Shown here: piece after piece, positions 17,052-26,109 of the stretch
Layout: each line of letters opens with the position of its first letter
How positions within the stretch are numbered: position 1 is the first letter of the stretch
Assembly (NCBI GenBank): GCA_903844645.1
Contig: CAIMUP010000065.1
Span: 1-41,612 of the forward strand
Origin: an uncultured Bacteroidota bacterium
GTDB taxonomy: Bacteria > Bacteroidota > Bacteroidia > AKYH767-A > JABDAW01
Direction: 5' to 3'
Length of the DNA: 41,612 bases
The notes under the pieces: model-generated
Databases searched by the model: none
The model's input: the letters and a program-made list of their open reading frames with translations, nothing else
Told to the model about the DNA's origin: nothing
Translations under genes and position numbers: made by a program

Positions 17052-17310
17052 TTTTATGTATGCAATTACCATTTAATATCGTTTAATCAGACCTTAATTT
17101 ATGGAAAAGTAGGTGTCCAAAAATAGCACCTTCGTGCCGCTAATCTTATCATTTTTTATAACATCATTAAAACAAATTCACAACGATTGAGAAATCATTT
17201 TTTTTATCGCTAAATCCGTGAACGAATAGGGCATCGCTGTCCATCAAACAGATTGCCTGGATACGGTTTCGCTTGTATAGAAATATGATTTGGAAGAGGT
17301 GTCGGACAAT
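17052..17310. other. Gene-free AT-rich spacer
   Basis: No open frame with coding character, RNA gene or clear repeat is seen here. It separates array C from the structured inverted repeat at 17311. Confidence 0.5.
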
Positions 17311-17371
17311 TTTTATTTCATCCTTTTATGACTGCATGCCCCTCTTGGGATGCAGCAATAATAGGATGAAA
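17311..17371. other. Nested inverted repeat (bidirectional terminator or small RNA candidate)
   Basis: The outer arms TTTCATCCT (17316-17324) and AGGATGAAA (17363-17371) enclose an inner stem CTGCAT (17332-17337) with ATGCAG (17350-17355), topped by CCC and GGG. T-runs and A-runs flank the outer arms. It lies just beyond the stop codon of the minus-strand membrane protein and between convergent genes, which suits a bidirectional terminator. Confidence 0.6.
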
Positions 17372-17391
17372 AATCTTATCCTAAAGTAGGT

Positions 17392-17865
17392 TTATTTTAT
17401 AAAAAAATCCTTGTTTCGGGATAAGTGGATGATGATATAAAGTGAAAATATGACGCCTAATAAAAACGATGCAAACATAGTGAATGATACATGAGATTCG
17501 GTATATAAATGGGTATGGATAGGGTCATTTCGTTGTTTTAATTTAATGACCGTTTCAATGTTCAAAGTGAAGATAATGAAGTTGAAAAACAGGATGACGA
17601 TGTTGATTTTATACCATCTAAAAATTGTTTTTAATACCCATCTTTTTCGTTTAATAATTCCATAAATACACGCAACAAGTATTACTAATATTAATGAAGA
17701 ATAAAGTATTGCTGAGAAACCTTCAAGTGTCCAAGAACCTATGATGACAAAGGGATTGAGGATGCCTAAGATAGCGGATAAAATTCCAAAACAGATGAAG
17801 ATTAAGGAATAAATTATCGGTTTAGGTATAGAAGTTTTAATATTATTGGGGATAAAAGTAGTCAA
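17392..17865 (-). CDS. Small four-helix membrane protein of unknown function
   Basis: The frame encodes 157 residues with four predicted membrane helices at about 17-38, 48-68, 84-106 and 128-148. A basic loop, KRKRWVLKTIFRWYK, lies between helices two and three. The start would be TTG at 17863-17865, directly after the TAA of the tryptophan 2,3-dioxygenase gene, because no early ATG exists; the true start is therefore uncertain. It is probably translated from the same mRNA as the dioxygenase. I do not recognise the family, and no catalytic motif is visible. Confidence 0.65.
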   Translation of the reverse strand: MTTFIPNNIKTSIPKPIIYSLIFICFGILSAILGILNPFVIIGSWTLEGFSAILYSSLILVILVACIYGIIKRKRWVLKTIFRWYKINIVILFFNFIIFTLNIETVIKLKQRNDPIHTHLYTESHVSFTMFASFLLGVIFSLYIIIHLSRNKDFFIK

Positions 17866-18831
17866 TTAAGCAAGTCCGAAAACAACTGATTCAACCCACT
17901 TCTTTCCCCAGTTATTTAAGTCATCATCAGTCCAAAGTTCGGGATAAAATATTCTCTTTTGGAAGCGAGGAGGCAAGTATTTCTGCCAATTGGTGCCACC
18001 TGTAGCTTTAATATCTTCAGGGTCTTTCTGCAAGTATTTAACAGCGGATTTATAATGAGAGAGGGGCCAGTTGATATTGACATTCACATCCAATTGTCTT
18101 AATGCGATGATAAGTTTTTCGTTCTTTTGTGCATCAGCATCGAGGCTTTTATACAGATGTAACAGATTTGTTTCTTTATATCTTTTGGCTAATGAAATAA
18201 GTTTGTCAGCATACTTTTCTTCAAACTGAATAAGTGTCAGGGTTTGCTTGCCAGTGGCGAGTTCGGTAGCTCCGGCACGCCAATAAATATGATTAAATAA
18301 CTCGTCTATACTTATGTTTCCTTTCTTGGAATAATCATCGCGAACATCTTTTGCAACGAGGTTAATAAATTCGGTAGAACAGATTTCTATCATTCGATAT
18401 TGCACCGATTGGAAGCCACTTGCGGGCAATAAAGACATTCGGAACTTGTGGAATTGGTCTGGCTCCATGCCTTCGATCATTACATCGAAGGACCTTGTGA
18501 GGTTTTCAAAATAACGATTGATACGGGTGATGCGAGCAATCATAAATTCAACAAGATTCTCTTTACGATTGGCGATTTGTTCGAATTCATTCAGCATCAT
18601 CTTGAAATATAATTCTGTAATTTGATGATACATGATAAAAATTTCTTCATCAGGGAAATGGGTCTTAGGATTTTGCATCGTAAGCAAAGTGTCTAAGTGA
18701 ATATAATCCCAGTAGGTAAGGTAATCGGAGTATAATAATCCATCGAGATAGGAGGAAATATCTTGCCCCATGGTACTATATTTCTCTTCGAGTAATTCTA
18801 TTTTCTTAATGATTTCAGGCTTGAGTTCCAT
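17866..18831 (-). CDS. kynA: Tryptophan 2,3-dioxygenase
   Basis: The 321-residue haem enzyme opens the indole ring of tryptophan to N-formylkynurenine, the first step of the kynurenine pathway. Family motifs are seen in order: SDYLTYWDYIHLDTLL, EEIFIMYHQITELYFKMML with the active-site H69, SGFQSVQYRMIE, and WPLSHYKSAVKYL with H259 as the likely proximal haem ligand. ATGGTNWQKYLPPRFQKR follows near the end. The length is close to other bacterial members. No other kynurenine-pathway gene is in the window. The gene lies 5 bp after the Ser/Asn-rich secreted protein on the same strand and directly before a small membrane protein. Confidence 0.95.
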   Translation of the reverse strand: MELKPEIIKKIELLEEKYSTMGQDISSYLDGLLYSDYLTYWDYIHLDTLLTMQNPKTHFPDEEIFIMYHQITELYFKMMLNEFEQIANRKENLVEFMIARITRINRYFENLTRSFDVMIEGMEPDQFHKFRMSLLPASGFQSVQYRMIEICSTEFINLVAKDVRDDYSKKGNISIDELFNHIYWRAGATELATGKQTLTLIQFEEKYADKLISLAKRYKETNLLHLYKSLDADAQKNEKLIIALRQLDVNVNINWPLSHYKSAVKYLQKDPEDIKATGGTNWQKYLPPRFQKRIFYPELWTDDDLNNWGKKWVESVVFGLA

Positions 18832-18836
18832 CTGTG

Positions 18837-19463
18837 TTATTGACTTGTTTTTGGTAAATTATAATAGTGCAAATTAGGGTTATAAGCCGGTTCGATTTTC
18901 TTTTCTGGTAAGAACTTATTATGCAACCTGCCTAAGGAAAATAATTTCACTTTTGCATATGACGAAGAGTTCTGGATAAAGGGTCCTCTCACACGCCGTT
19001 TATATAAGTTTTTACTATTGTTATTAGAAGGTGTATTAATGCCTGATCCAGAGGTCATGCTGTTGCTTTTATTTCCAAGTCCGGCAAAGGTCATCTTGCC
19101 AGATTGAGAGGTGTTGGCGTTCGGAAAGATACTATTCGTTTTATAATTCGTCATCATCGTAGAGAAGCTACTTTTGGTTTTCATATTAAAACTCATGTAA
19201 GGCTTGCTGCCTTTCATTTGCTCGGCGAAGGTAGGGAAGATGGAAGATGAATTAGCGTTTTTGGTTGATGCCTTATGTGCTCTTTTCTTCATGGCGTTAG
19301 CCGAACTTGATGAATGTGAAGACCCTGAAGACTTTGTATTCTTTGATGCACCCTTACTGTGATCAACCTTGGTCCCTTCCTTTACAGGCTTACTTGTTTG
19401 AGCAAATGCAGCAGAAACAACGGATATAAAAATGGCTACAATAACTACTATTTTCTTAATCAT
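18837..19463 (-). CDS. Secreted Ser/Asn/Lys-rich protein of unknown function
   Basis: The 208-residue product has a clear signal peptide (IVVIVAIFISVVSAAFAQ, cleavage at about 22). The mature part is basic and low in complexity, with Ser, Asn, Lys and Gly stretches (GSSHSSSSANAMKKRAHK) and no recognisable domain. It is likely disordered in the periplasm or outside the cell. A TAATTTTG promoter box lies 44 bp before its ATG. Its stop is 5 bp before the dioxygenase start, so the two are probably co-transcribed. No function can be assigned. Confidence 0.7.
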   Translation of the reverse strand: MIKKIVVIVAIFISVVSAAFAQTSKPVKEGTKVDHSKGASKNTKSSGSSHSSSSANAMKKRAHKASTKNANSSSIFPTFAEQMKGSKPYMSFNMKTKSSFSTMMTNYKTNSIFPNANTSQSGKMTFAGLGNKSNSMTSGSGINTPSNNNSKNLYKRRVRGPFIQNSSSYAKVKLFSLGRLHNKFLPEKKIEPAYNPNLHYYNLPKTSQ

Positions 19464-19506
19464 TTTTGAAGCATTAGCAACACCTATTTTTCATCTTTTA
19501 TAGCCG

Positions 19507-19514
19507 CAAAATTA
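19507..19514 (-). promoter_or_regulatory. -7 box TAATTTTG before the Ser/Asn-rich protein and kynA
   Basis: The complement of 19507-19514 reads TAATTTTG, a full match to TAnnTTTG, about 44 bp before the ATG at 19463. A matching -33 TTG is not obvious. Confidence 0.55.
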
Positions 19515-19638
19515 AGCAATTTTCAGGACATAATAGTGACATATATTATAAAATAAGACCTCAATCCTATTTTATGGGTCATCAATTCATCGTTCTATAT
19601 TTCAGCCAATTTCTTTTTTCTTGTAAATTACGTTCGTC

Positions 19639-19806
19639 AAAATGTTTCAGACTGTAGTCAAAATGGTCTTGACCGTAGTCAAAATGTTTCTGACTGTAGT
19701 TAAAATGGTTTTGACTGTAGTTAAAATGGTTTTGACTGTAGTCAAAATGTTTCTGACTGTAATCAAAATGGTTTTGACCGTAGGCAAAATGATTTTGACG
19801 AAGGTC
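19639..19806. repeat. 21-bp tandem array D with strong dyad
   Basis: Eight units of exactly 21 bp end 2 bp before the complement of the M1 aminopeptidase stop codon (19809-19811). The unit junction contains AGTCAAAATGGTTTTGACT, an 8-bp dyad around TGG, and also GACTGTAGTC. Variants alternate between ATGGTTTTG and ATGTTTCTG. The array lies in the 3' flank of the aminopeptidase gene and continues, decayed, for about one unit upstream of 19639. The remaining spacer to 19463 shows only the promoter. Confidence 0.95.
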
Positions 19807-19808
19807 AA

Positions 19809-22262
19809 TTATCTTCCGTATTTCTCCAGGATAGTCGTTTGCCAAGGCTCTAATTTTAATGCCTTGTAAAGCTTTTGAATCTTCGTTTTATTTTCCGATG
19901 TTTTATAATAAAAATCTAAGACACCCATTGCCGGATTCGCTAGACGCGAGTTGGTATATAGCGACGCATCGAACAAATTATTGATGAATTCATCATTGAT
20001 ATAATCCAATCGTTGCAAGGCGTTGAAGGAATTTACCCGAGTGCGGAATTCATATTTATTACTTGCCATCTCGACCAACTGTTTGTAGGAATCGCCCACA
20101 TTTTTGATGTTGTAATGACAGTTTATTTCTAACCATTTTATCTTGATGCTGTTGCCGATTCCATAAACATCCTTGGTGGCATCCAAATAGTCTTTTGCTT
20201 TGTCGGGATAGAGCGTAGAGAGCTTCTCCAATGTGGCTTCTACGACATTGTAGGAGGAATCTTTCAACAATTTCTCGACATCTTTTTGTAATTCATTCGG
20301 AATATCAAACAAGTTATTCACGGCAGCCAACCGAACATTGTTATCCTTGTCTTTCAACGCCATATCGAAGAGAGAAACCGTAACATCGGTGTTCAAATCG
20401 CCATTTAATTGTGCTAGAATCTCTGATTTTATCGCGTGGAAGGTTTCTTTCTTGAAGAGATTTAAGAGGGTCTCTCTTTTTTCATTCAAAGAGAAGGTCT
20501 TTAGCCCAAGAAGCGCGTCATATCTGTCAATCATCATTGGGGCTTTCAGAGCTTGTGCCTTCAATTCTTCTATCGTTTTCTTGAAATTCACCGTCTTTAA
20601 GACGATGCTTCCAGGATCGAACAAGACATAGTTTATTTTCTTGTGCATAGGATTAGGAATCCGTACTAAGGTGCTTTGCTTCTCGACCCATTCGCGTTTC
20701 GTATCGTTGCTTCCATCCTTATAATACACCGAAAACACGATGGGCATCTTAAATAATCCTGTTTGTTCATCCACGACTTGCGTTTGCAGAACCTGTATAT
20801 CTGTACTTTCAAGCGATTCACCGGTGGTTACATCCTGATAGGATACATCATAGACCGGTTCGCCACTTTTGTACAGCCATTCATCGAAAAACCAGTCATA
20901 ATTCAAGCCCATACCATCAAAAAATGCCCGAAACAAATCATTCGTTTCGACATTCGAGTATGGATGATGATCCAAGTAATATTTTATCCCGAATTTAAAC
21001 TGCTCATCCCCCGAAACATACCGCAACATATCCAATGTTGCCGAGCCTTTCTGATAACTCCTTGCCCCGCCACCAGCTGTATGAACGATAGGGTTTCGAT
21101 CCGTCTTCGATGCCGTTAATGCAGCGTTATGTTCGCCTCTCCGGTTCCATTGATATTGATCTTCGCCATAATAACTTCGCATAAATATCTTCGAGTAATA
21201 GGTCGCGAAGCTCTCTTGCAGCCAATTATGTTTCCCGTCAATGGCAGTAACGTAATCACCGAACCATTGATGCGTCATTTCGTGGGCATCCACACCCATA
21301 TAGCTTCTATCGAGGAAAGCTCGTTCATCCACATAGAGGAAATCGCCATAAACGGTAGCCGTGGTGTTCTCCATCGCTCCGAACATGAAGTCTTGCACGG
21401 GTATTTGCGAATAACTTTCCCAGGGATACCGCAATCCCGTTTCCATTTCCAGGAAATCCATCATCTTTTCTGCACCGCGATAGGTCGGAATTTCGCAATT
21501 TGCTTGGTCTTCGTAGTAATAATTATACATCTTCACACCATTCTTCGAGACGGTATTCTTAATGCCGTATTTTCCGATGCCGAGCATCACCAAATAACTC
21601 GAATGCGGATGTGTCATGCTATAATGCCAGGTCTTGGTACCGTTATTATTTGATGTTTCAGCCAGTTTAGTACCATTAGATAAGACTTTGTAATCCTTAT
21701 CGAAGGTTACGATGGTTTCGGTAATCAGTTTATCATCCATATCGTCGTAACTCGGTATCCAATAACGGTTATCAACGCCCTGCCCTTGTGTCCAGATCTG
21801 CTTTCTTGAGGTCGGGGAGTTTGCGTTCCATCCTATAAAATAAATCCCTCGACGCGGGATGCAATTATAGGTAATCGTGATGCTGTCTTTCGACTTCCAA
21901 TGCAGGGGCGAGGCAGGAAAAACAGTCATTCCGGCATCGTTCATCGAGAATTTTTCGACCTTATTATTAATTCTCACTTCGTCAATGGTAATCTTGGGGG
22001 CATCGAAAAAGATGCTATCCACATTCTCCCGGATAGGAGAGAAATAGTAGGTTACTTTTCCGATCACCATCCCTTTTTCGGGTTTAAAATTCACTTCCAA
22101 TTTCATCCGTTCCAAATCCAATTGGTGTTCTCGCGGCGTTCCCGTCGGGTCGGCGAGGTAGGCATTCATTTTTTGAGCCTCGGCATTCATCGAAATGAAG
22201 ATTAGGAGGATTGCGATGTTCCGAATTACGAAGCCAGAACCGTTTTTTATTACATTGTTCAT
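19809..22262 (-). CDS. M1 family zinc aminopeptidase, secreted
   Basis: The 817-residue protein has a signal peptide (IAILLIFISMNAEAQ, about residue 30) and an M1 N-terminal beta domain (residues about 45-230). The catalytic domain carries the exopeptidase motif GAMEN at 295-299, the zinc site HEMTH (H327, E328, H331) and the third ligand E350 in WLQESFATYY. The C-terminal third is helical and HEAT-like (VAVNNLFD and similar segments), as in aminopeptidase N relatives. It removes N-terminal residues from peptides in the periplasm or on the surface. It has its own -7 box (CAAATTTA complement at 22289). The gene end is directly followed by array D. The exact substrate preference is unknown. Confidence 0.93.
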   Translation of the reverse strand: MNNVIKNGSGFVIRNIAILLIFISMNAEAQKMNAYLADPTGTPREHQLDLERMKLEVNFKPEKGMVIGKVTYYFSPIRENVDSIFFDAPKITIDEVRINNKVEKFSMNDAGMTVFPASPLHWKSKDSITITYNCIPRRGIYFIGWNANSPTSRKQIWTQGQGVDNRYWIPSYDDMDDKLITETIVTFDKDYKVLSNGTKLAETSNNNGTKTWHYSMTHPHSSYLVMLGIGKYGIKNTVSKNGVKMYNYYYEDQANCEIPTYRGAEKMMDFLEMETGLRYPWESYSQIPVQDFMFGAMENTTATVYGDFLYVDERAFLDRSYMGVDAHEMTHQWFGDYVTAIDGKHNWLQESFATYYSKIFMRSYYGEDQYQWNRRGEHNAALTASKTDRNPIVHTAGGGARSYQKGSATLDMLRYVSGDEQFKFGIKYYLDHHPYSNVETNDLFRAFFDGMGLNYDWFFDEWLYKSGEPVYDVSYQDVTTGESLESTDIQVLQTQVVDEQTGLFKMPIVFSVYYKDGSNDTKREWVEKQSTLVRIPNPMHKKINYVLFDPGSIVLKTVNFKKTIEELKAQALKAPMMIDRYDALLGLKTFSLNEKRETLLNLFKKETFHAIKSEILAQLNGDLNTDVTVSLFDMALKDKDNNVRLAAVNNLFDIPNELQKDVEKLLKDSSYNVVEATLEKLSTLYPDKAKDYLDATKDVYGIGNSIKIKWLEINCHYNIKNVGDSYKQLVEMASNKYEFRTRVNSFNALQRLDYINDEFINNLFDASLYTNSRLANPAMGVLDFYYKTSENKTKIQKLYKALKLEPWQTTILEKYGR

Positions 22263-22288
22263 TCGTGTTGGTATTTAATTTAAGGCGG

Positions 22289-22296
22289 CAAATTTA
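22289..22296 (-). promoter_or_regulatory. -7 box TAAATTTG before the M1 aminopeptidase
   Basis: The complement of 22289-22296 is TAAATTTG, 26 bp before the ATG at 22262, and is followed by GCCGCC in the transcript direction. Confidence 0.55.
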
Positions 22297-22388
22297 GTTA
22301 TTAATAAATCACTGCCGCGGCATTTAAGAGAATATTAACCAAAAACAGAGATTCCGCAGGTTTTCGCGTTTCTGACCAATTTCAAAGT

Positions 22389-22682
22389 GACGATTGCTCC
22401 ATTGTTGGAACAATTGCCCAAATTCAAGGTGACGATTGCTCCATTGTTGGAACAATTGCCCAAATTCAAGGTGACAATTGCTCCATTGTTGGAACAATTG
22501 CCCAAATTCAAGGTGACGATTGCCCTATTGTTGGAACATTTGCCGAATCTTAAGGTGACGATTGCCCTATTGTTGGAACATTTGCCCAATCTCAAGGTGA
22601 CGATTGCTCCATTGTTGGAACTTTTGCCCAATCGTCACCTTAAGTCTGCTCCATTGTTGGAATTTTTGCCCAATCGTCACCT
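22389..22682. repeat. 42-bp tandem array E (two 21-bp halves), with an internal flip
   Basis: Seven units of exactly 42 bp run from 22389 to 22682. The two halves share an ACGATTGCTCC or ACAATTGCCCA core, so the unit is a dimer of about 21 bp. TTGCTCCATTGTTGGAACAA is an 8-bp dyad with one mismatch. In the last two units the segment between CAATC and GATTG appears as its reverse complement (GTCACCTTAA instead of TTAAGGTGAC), without change of register. The array lies immediately downstream of the flippase gene. Confidence 0.95.
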
Positions 22683-22776
22683 TAAGATTGCTCGGAAACT
22701 CCAGTTTCTACCCATCTGAACACGTTAATTTCATCGGGAAGAATGTTTCCCTCCCAAAAAGGGCTTGAAAGGGGTT

Positions 22777-24219
22777 TTACTTTTCGTTTAATAAAATGTG
22801 TTTGATATTGCGAATGCTGATTAACCGAATCAGAAACGCAAAACCAAATGCCGAGGCGACGGCAATGCCGAAACAGACCTTCCAATTCGGAGAAAGAAAG
22901 CGCGACGACCAATATATTAACGAGATACCGCCAATAAAAACGAGTAGCGACAAGAGGAATTTGTAATTCATCCTGAATTTGAATAATACTTGCACCATAA
23001 TCACCTGCGTAATGCCTGTCAATAGCTGCGTAATCAGGCTTGCCGAAGCACATCCCGTCGCCTTGAACCGCGGAATAAGGAATAAATTCAAGGAAATATT
23101 AATCACCATCCCAATGCTCGCCATGATGTTTAATTGTTTGAGGTTTCCATTCGCCGTCAGCAGCGTCCCGAAGATATAAGTGGACGACATCGCAACGAAA
23201 CAAAACATCAGAATACCGAATACATCGGCAGATTCGCCTGCATTGTTCTTATACAACAAACTCATCAGTTCTTCGCGATAAAAAAATGAGCCGAAAGCCA
23301 CGATCAAAGCCGGAATTATCAGTAATGATACGGCTAATTTCACCATTTCTTCTACGTTTTGCCGCAGTTTGATCATCCGCGCAAAGATGGGCATCAGCAA
23401 TCCCGAAAAAAGCAGGGCTATCATGTTCGAAGCATCGAGAAGGCGGTTAGCCGAGGCATATATTCCGGCTTGTATGCCTCCGTCTGGCAATAATCTTTCG
23501 ATCATCACCGTCCCGATGTAGGTATAAAAAGTCATCAGCAACGCCAAGACGGCATATGGGTAGCTTTGTTTGAGAATCATAATGAAAAAGACGGGTCTCC
23601 ATAGTAATTTTTTGAGCTTAATCCGGTCTATCACGATGATTAATGCAATGAAAGAAGTCAGCGCATACCCCGCGGTCTGTGCATAGAGGTACCATTCGAT
23701 TTTGAATTGCTCATGGGTGATGTTTCCCCATAAAAGAATGCCGCAAATGGCAATCATAATGAGTCTGTCGAGCACCGAAATCATACTGTCGGTCTTAAAA
23801 TGATGAAGTCCCGCAATATTCGACCTTAGATAGGCGGTCGTGGCAATAAAAACCTGGTTAATAGCCAGGAATAATAGCCATTTTATTTGAAATCCACGAT
23901 AACCAATTACCATCCCCACCAACAAACAGATAATAATAAACACAACAGCCAGCAACATCCTCAAAACAATGATGCTCGACACATGTTTATTCGCTAAGAA
24001 ATGGTGCTTGGCGATGTTTATGTTGTTGTAATTCGTAATCCCAAGGTCCAGCAAGATATTTAGGATAAAAGAAAAGGTAAAAAGGGCGTAATAATTCCCA
24101 AAACCTTCTGTTCCTACGGCATTTTGCACCGACCTATCCACCACCAACACCCAAAAGGGCTTCGTAAGGAGGTTCAGAACCAGAACCAGAGCAAGATTTG
24201 TTATGAATTTACGACGCAT
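22777..24219 (-). CDS. Polysaccharide/lipid-linked oligosaccharide flippase (Wzx-like, MOP superfamily)
   Basis: The 480-residue protein is almost entirely hydrophobic, with about 12-14 membrane helices and short polar loops. It fits the Wzx/RfbX-type flippases of the MOP superfamily (start KPFWVLVVDRSVQNAVG, GLGITNYNNI-like loop at about 60, ASANRLLDASNMIALLFSG near 270). Such proteins move undecaprenyl-linked sugar units across the inner membrane. No glycosyltransferases flank it, so its substrate is open. It has its own -7 box just upstream and may also be read from the operon ending with the HupE-like gene 48 bp upstream. Confidence 0.85.
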   Translation of the reverse strand: MRRKFITNLALVLVLNLLTKPFWVLVVDRSVQNAVGTEGFGNYYALFTFSFILNILLDLGITNYNNINIAKHHFLANKHVSSIIVLRMLLAVVFIIICLLVGMVIGYRGFQIKWLLFLAINQVFIATTAYLRSNIAGLHHFKTDSMISVLDRLIMIAICGILLWGNITHEQFKIEWYLYAQTAGYALTSFIALIIVIDRIKLKKLLWRPVFFIMILKQSYPYAVLALLMTFYTYIGTVMIERLLPDGGIQAGIYASANRLLDASNMIALLFSGLLMPIFARMIKLRQNVEEMVKLAVSLLIIPALIVAFGSFFYREELMSLLYKNNAGESADVFGILMFCFVAMSSTYIFGTLLTANGNLKQLNIMASIGMVINISLNLFLIPRFKATGCASASLITQLLTGITQVIMVQVLFKFRMNYKFLLSLLVFIGGISLIYWSSRFLSPNWKVCFGIAVASAFGFAFLIRLISIRNIKHILLNEK

Positions 24220-24239
24220 AGTATGATTTTATGAGGCTT

Positions 24240-24247
24240 CAAAATTA
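24240..24247 (-). promoter_or_regulatory. -7 box TAATTTTG before the flippase
   Basis: The complement of 24240-24247 is TAATTTTG, 20 bp before the flippase ATG, in the 48-bp gap after the HupE-like gene. Confidence 0.5.
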
Positions 24248-24267
24248 CATAAAGCCAAGAACATAAG

Positions 24268-25608
24268 TTAAAAGAGTTCAGGAAAGCAGATTCGTTGAAA
24301 TACTAAAGCTATTCCGGCAACACCAATTGCTATTGAAATAATCCTAACCATTAAATTGTAATAAATTTTCTTTCGGGCATACCACAGAAACGGAAACACG
24401 GCAGCAACAATCATTAATTGTCCGGCTTCCACCCCGAGATTGAACGAAAATAAGGAAATCGCTCTCGTTCCTTCCGGCATTCCTATCTCGCGCAACGCAG
24501 CCGAGAACCCAAATCCATGAATCAGTCCAAAGAAGAAAGTTAGTCTCCATCTTTTCTTTGCATCCCCAATAAAGTTGGAAAGGAATCCTTTGGCTTTATG
24601 GGCTGAATGTGTTTGCAATCTTTGTATGTAGATGTTCTCAAAAGCAATAAAGGATATGGAAAGTGCAATCATTGATTCGGTGAGGGCGGATGGGACGGCA
24701 TAGATTCCAAAGACTGCAATACCAAGGGTGATTGAATGAGCAATTGTGAATGCGGTAATCACTTTTAGCAAGTTTCCCATGCCGTTTATCATTAATAATA
24801 ACCCCATCAAGAACATGATGTGGTCGTAGCCGGTTAGAATATGTTCCACTCCAATTATAAAGAAGTCTAGGAATCTTTTCCAAGTGTCGTTTCCTTCAAA
24901 AGGCTTTGTATTTTCTTGAATAGAAGGAGGTAACATTGCAGATGTCATGCTGTCCTTACCTTTCTCCTTTTCGATGAACGTGTTGTCGGCTTTGCTTATA
25001 GATTTAATGGTATCGTTGGCAATAAAAATTATTGAATCGTTCTTTGGATTAATTTTATTAGAGAATGGTTGCAGACCATATTGAATCCTTAGTTCATTAA
25101 CAGAGAATGCAATTGAGTTCTTGTCTTTAGAGAAAATAAACTCGTTGTTTCTATTACCTATAATGAAGTTCGCAATGTTCTCATGGGTTGAGGAATACTC
25201 AAAAAACATATTATACAAGAAGGACAAATGATCGAAAGTAGCATCAGATATAATCTCGAAAGAGAAGGAGCATTCGCGAACATTCTTTAAGCATCTATTA
25301 GCAATAAGTTTTGTTTTGCAAGTCATACCTTCGTTAGTGATGATGAATTTTTTATTGAAATAATCAACGAATGAGCTTGCATCTTTCACAGGCTCATACC
25401 AGTCTTGATTCGGGAGGATGCTGGATAAGGCATCCATGGGTATGGTTATCTTCAAATTGACTTTGTTAGAGTCAATGGAAATCGTTGTGTAAGTGAGAGA
25501 TGCGTCATGGGCGATGCTGGAACTAAGCATCCATCCCATAATCAAAATCGGAATGAGAAATGTGCTTATAAAAGGCTTCTTATTAAATACGATACCGGAC
25601 AAATACAT
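24268..25608 (-). CDS. HupE/UreJ-like membrane protein with extended N-terminal domain
   Basis: The 446-residue protein has a membrane signal at about 12-33, an exported N-terminal domain of about 200 residues and a C-terminal HupE/UreJ_2-type membrane domain (about 245-445). The membrane domain has the family motifs GVEHILTGYDHIMFLMGLL, FTIAHSITLG, FFGLIHGFGFSAAL and FNLGVEAGQL. Conserved His and Asp residues in these helices suggest metal transport (Ni or Co in HupE relatives). It starts 9 bp after the KdsC-type phosphatase stop, so it is the last gene of that operon, though a functional link is not obvious. No hydrogenase or urease gene is in the window. Confidence 0.8.
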   Translation of the reverse strand: MYLSGIVFNKKPFISTFLIPILIMGWMLSSSIAHDASLTYTTISIDSNKVNLKITIPMDALSSILPNQDWYEPVKDASSFVDYFNKKFIITNEGMTCKTKLIANRCLKNVRECSFSFEIISDATFDHLSFLYNMFFEYSSTHENIANFIIGNRNNEFIFSKDKNSIAFSVNELRIQYGLQPFSNKINPKNDSIIFIANDTIKSISKADNTFIEKEKGKDSMTSAMLPPSIQENTKPFEGNDTWKRFLDFFIIGVEHILTGYDHIMFLMGLLLMINGMGNLLKVITAFTIAHSITLGIAVFGIYAVPSALTESMIALSISFIAFENIYIQRLQTHSAHKAKGFLSNFIGDAKKRWRLTFFFGLIHGFGFSAALREIGMPEGTRAISLFSFNLGVEAGQLMIVAAVFPFLWYARKKIYYNLMVRIISIAIGVAGIALVFQRICFPELF

Positions 25609-25617
25609 GCCCTTGTT

Positions 25618-26100
25618 TTAAAAAAAGTAAGTGTCAATAAATTCCCTTACACAACCTTCGCCGCCTTTAGTATTAAGGATGGTATTTGCCTTTTCTTTTA
25701 CTGCCTTAACAGCATCATTAGGGCAGGCAGAAAAGCCTACTTTATCTATAATCTCAAGGTCATTGATATCATCGCCAATGTAGGCAATCTGACTATAATC
25801 TAATTGTAATTCATGTATCCATTGTTCGAGGATAATAGTTTTTTTATCCAAGCCTACATAGACATATTGCACACCAAGGAGTTTCGCACGATTGCGGATT
25901 AATACATCATTAATTCCATTGCTGATGAACGCGACATTCATCCCTGATGCCACTAAGCGTTTGATGCCTAAGCCATCTTTAGTATTGAATTTCTTGAACT
26001 CATCACCCGAGTTGGAGTAATACATTCCGCCGTCAGTGAGCACTCCATCAACATCGAGGGCAAGGAATTTTATCTTTGATTTTACTTCTGATGGCTCCAT
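25618..26100 (-). CDS. KdsC-type HAD phosphatase (3-deoxy-octulosonate 8-phosphate phosphatase family)
   Basis: The 160-residue protein is a minimal C0-type HAD hydrolase with no cap domain. It has DVDGVLTDGG (nucleophile D16, acid D18), ISN at about 60, K86 or K87, and IGDDINDLEII (D110, D111, D114). The length and the GDEFKKFNTKDGLGI segment match KdsC, which dephosphorylates Kdo-8-phosphate for lipopolysaccharide, or close relatives acting on other 3-deoxy sugar acids. It lies 9 bp from both the DAHP synthase gene before it and the HupE-like gene after it. The exact substrate cannot be separated from relatives by sequence alone. Confidence 0.88.
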   Translation of the reverse strand: MEPSEVKSKIKFLALDVDGVLTDGGMYYSNSGDEFKKFNTKDGLGIKRLVASGMNVAFISNGINDVLIRNRAKLLGVQYVYVGLDKKTIILEQWIHELQLDYSQIAYIGDDINDLEIIDKVGFSACPNDAVKAVKEKANTILNTKGGEGCVREFIDTYFF

Positions 26101-26109
26101 AAAATACTA

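Noticed and set aside
22335-22719. Heptad proteins across array E on both strands
   Set aside because: Same reason: open frames are a by-product of the 42-bp period, and the flipped segment changes the peptide without any sign of selection.
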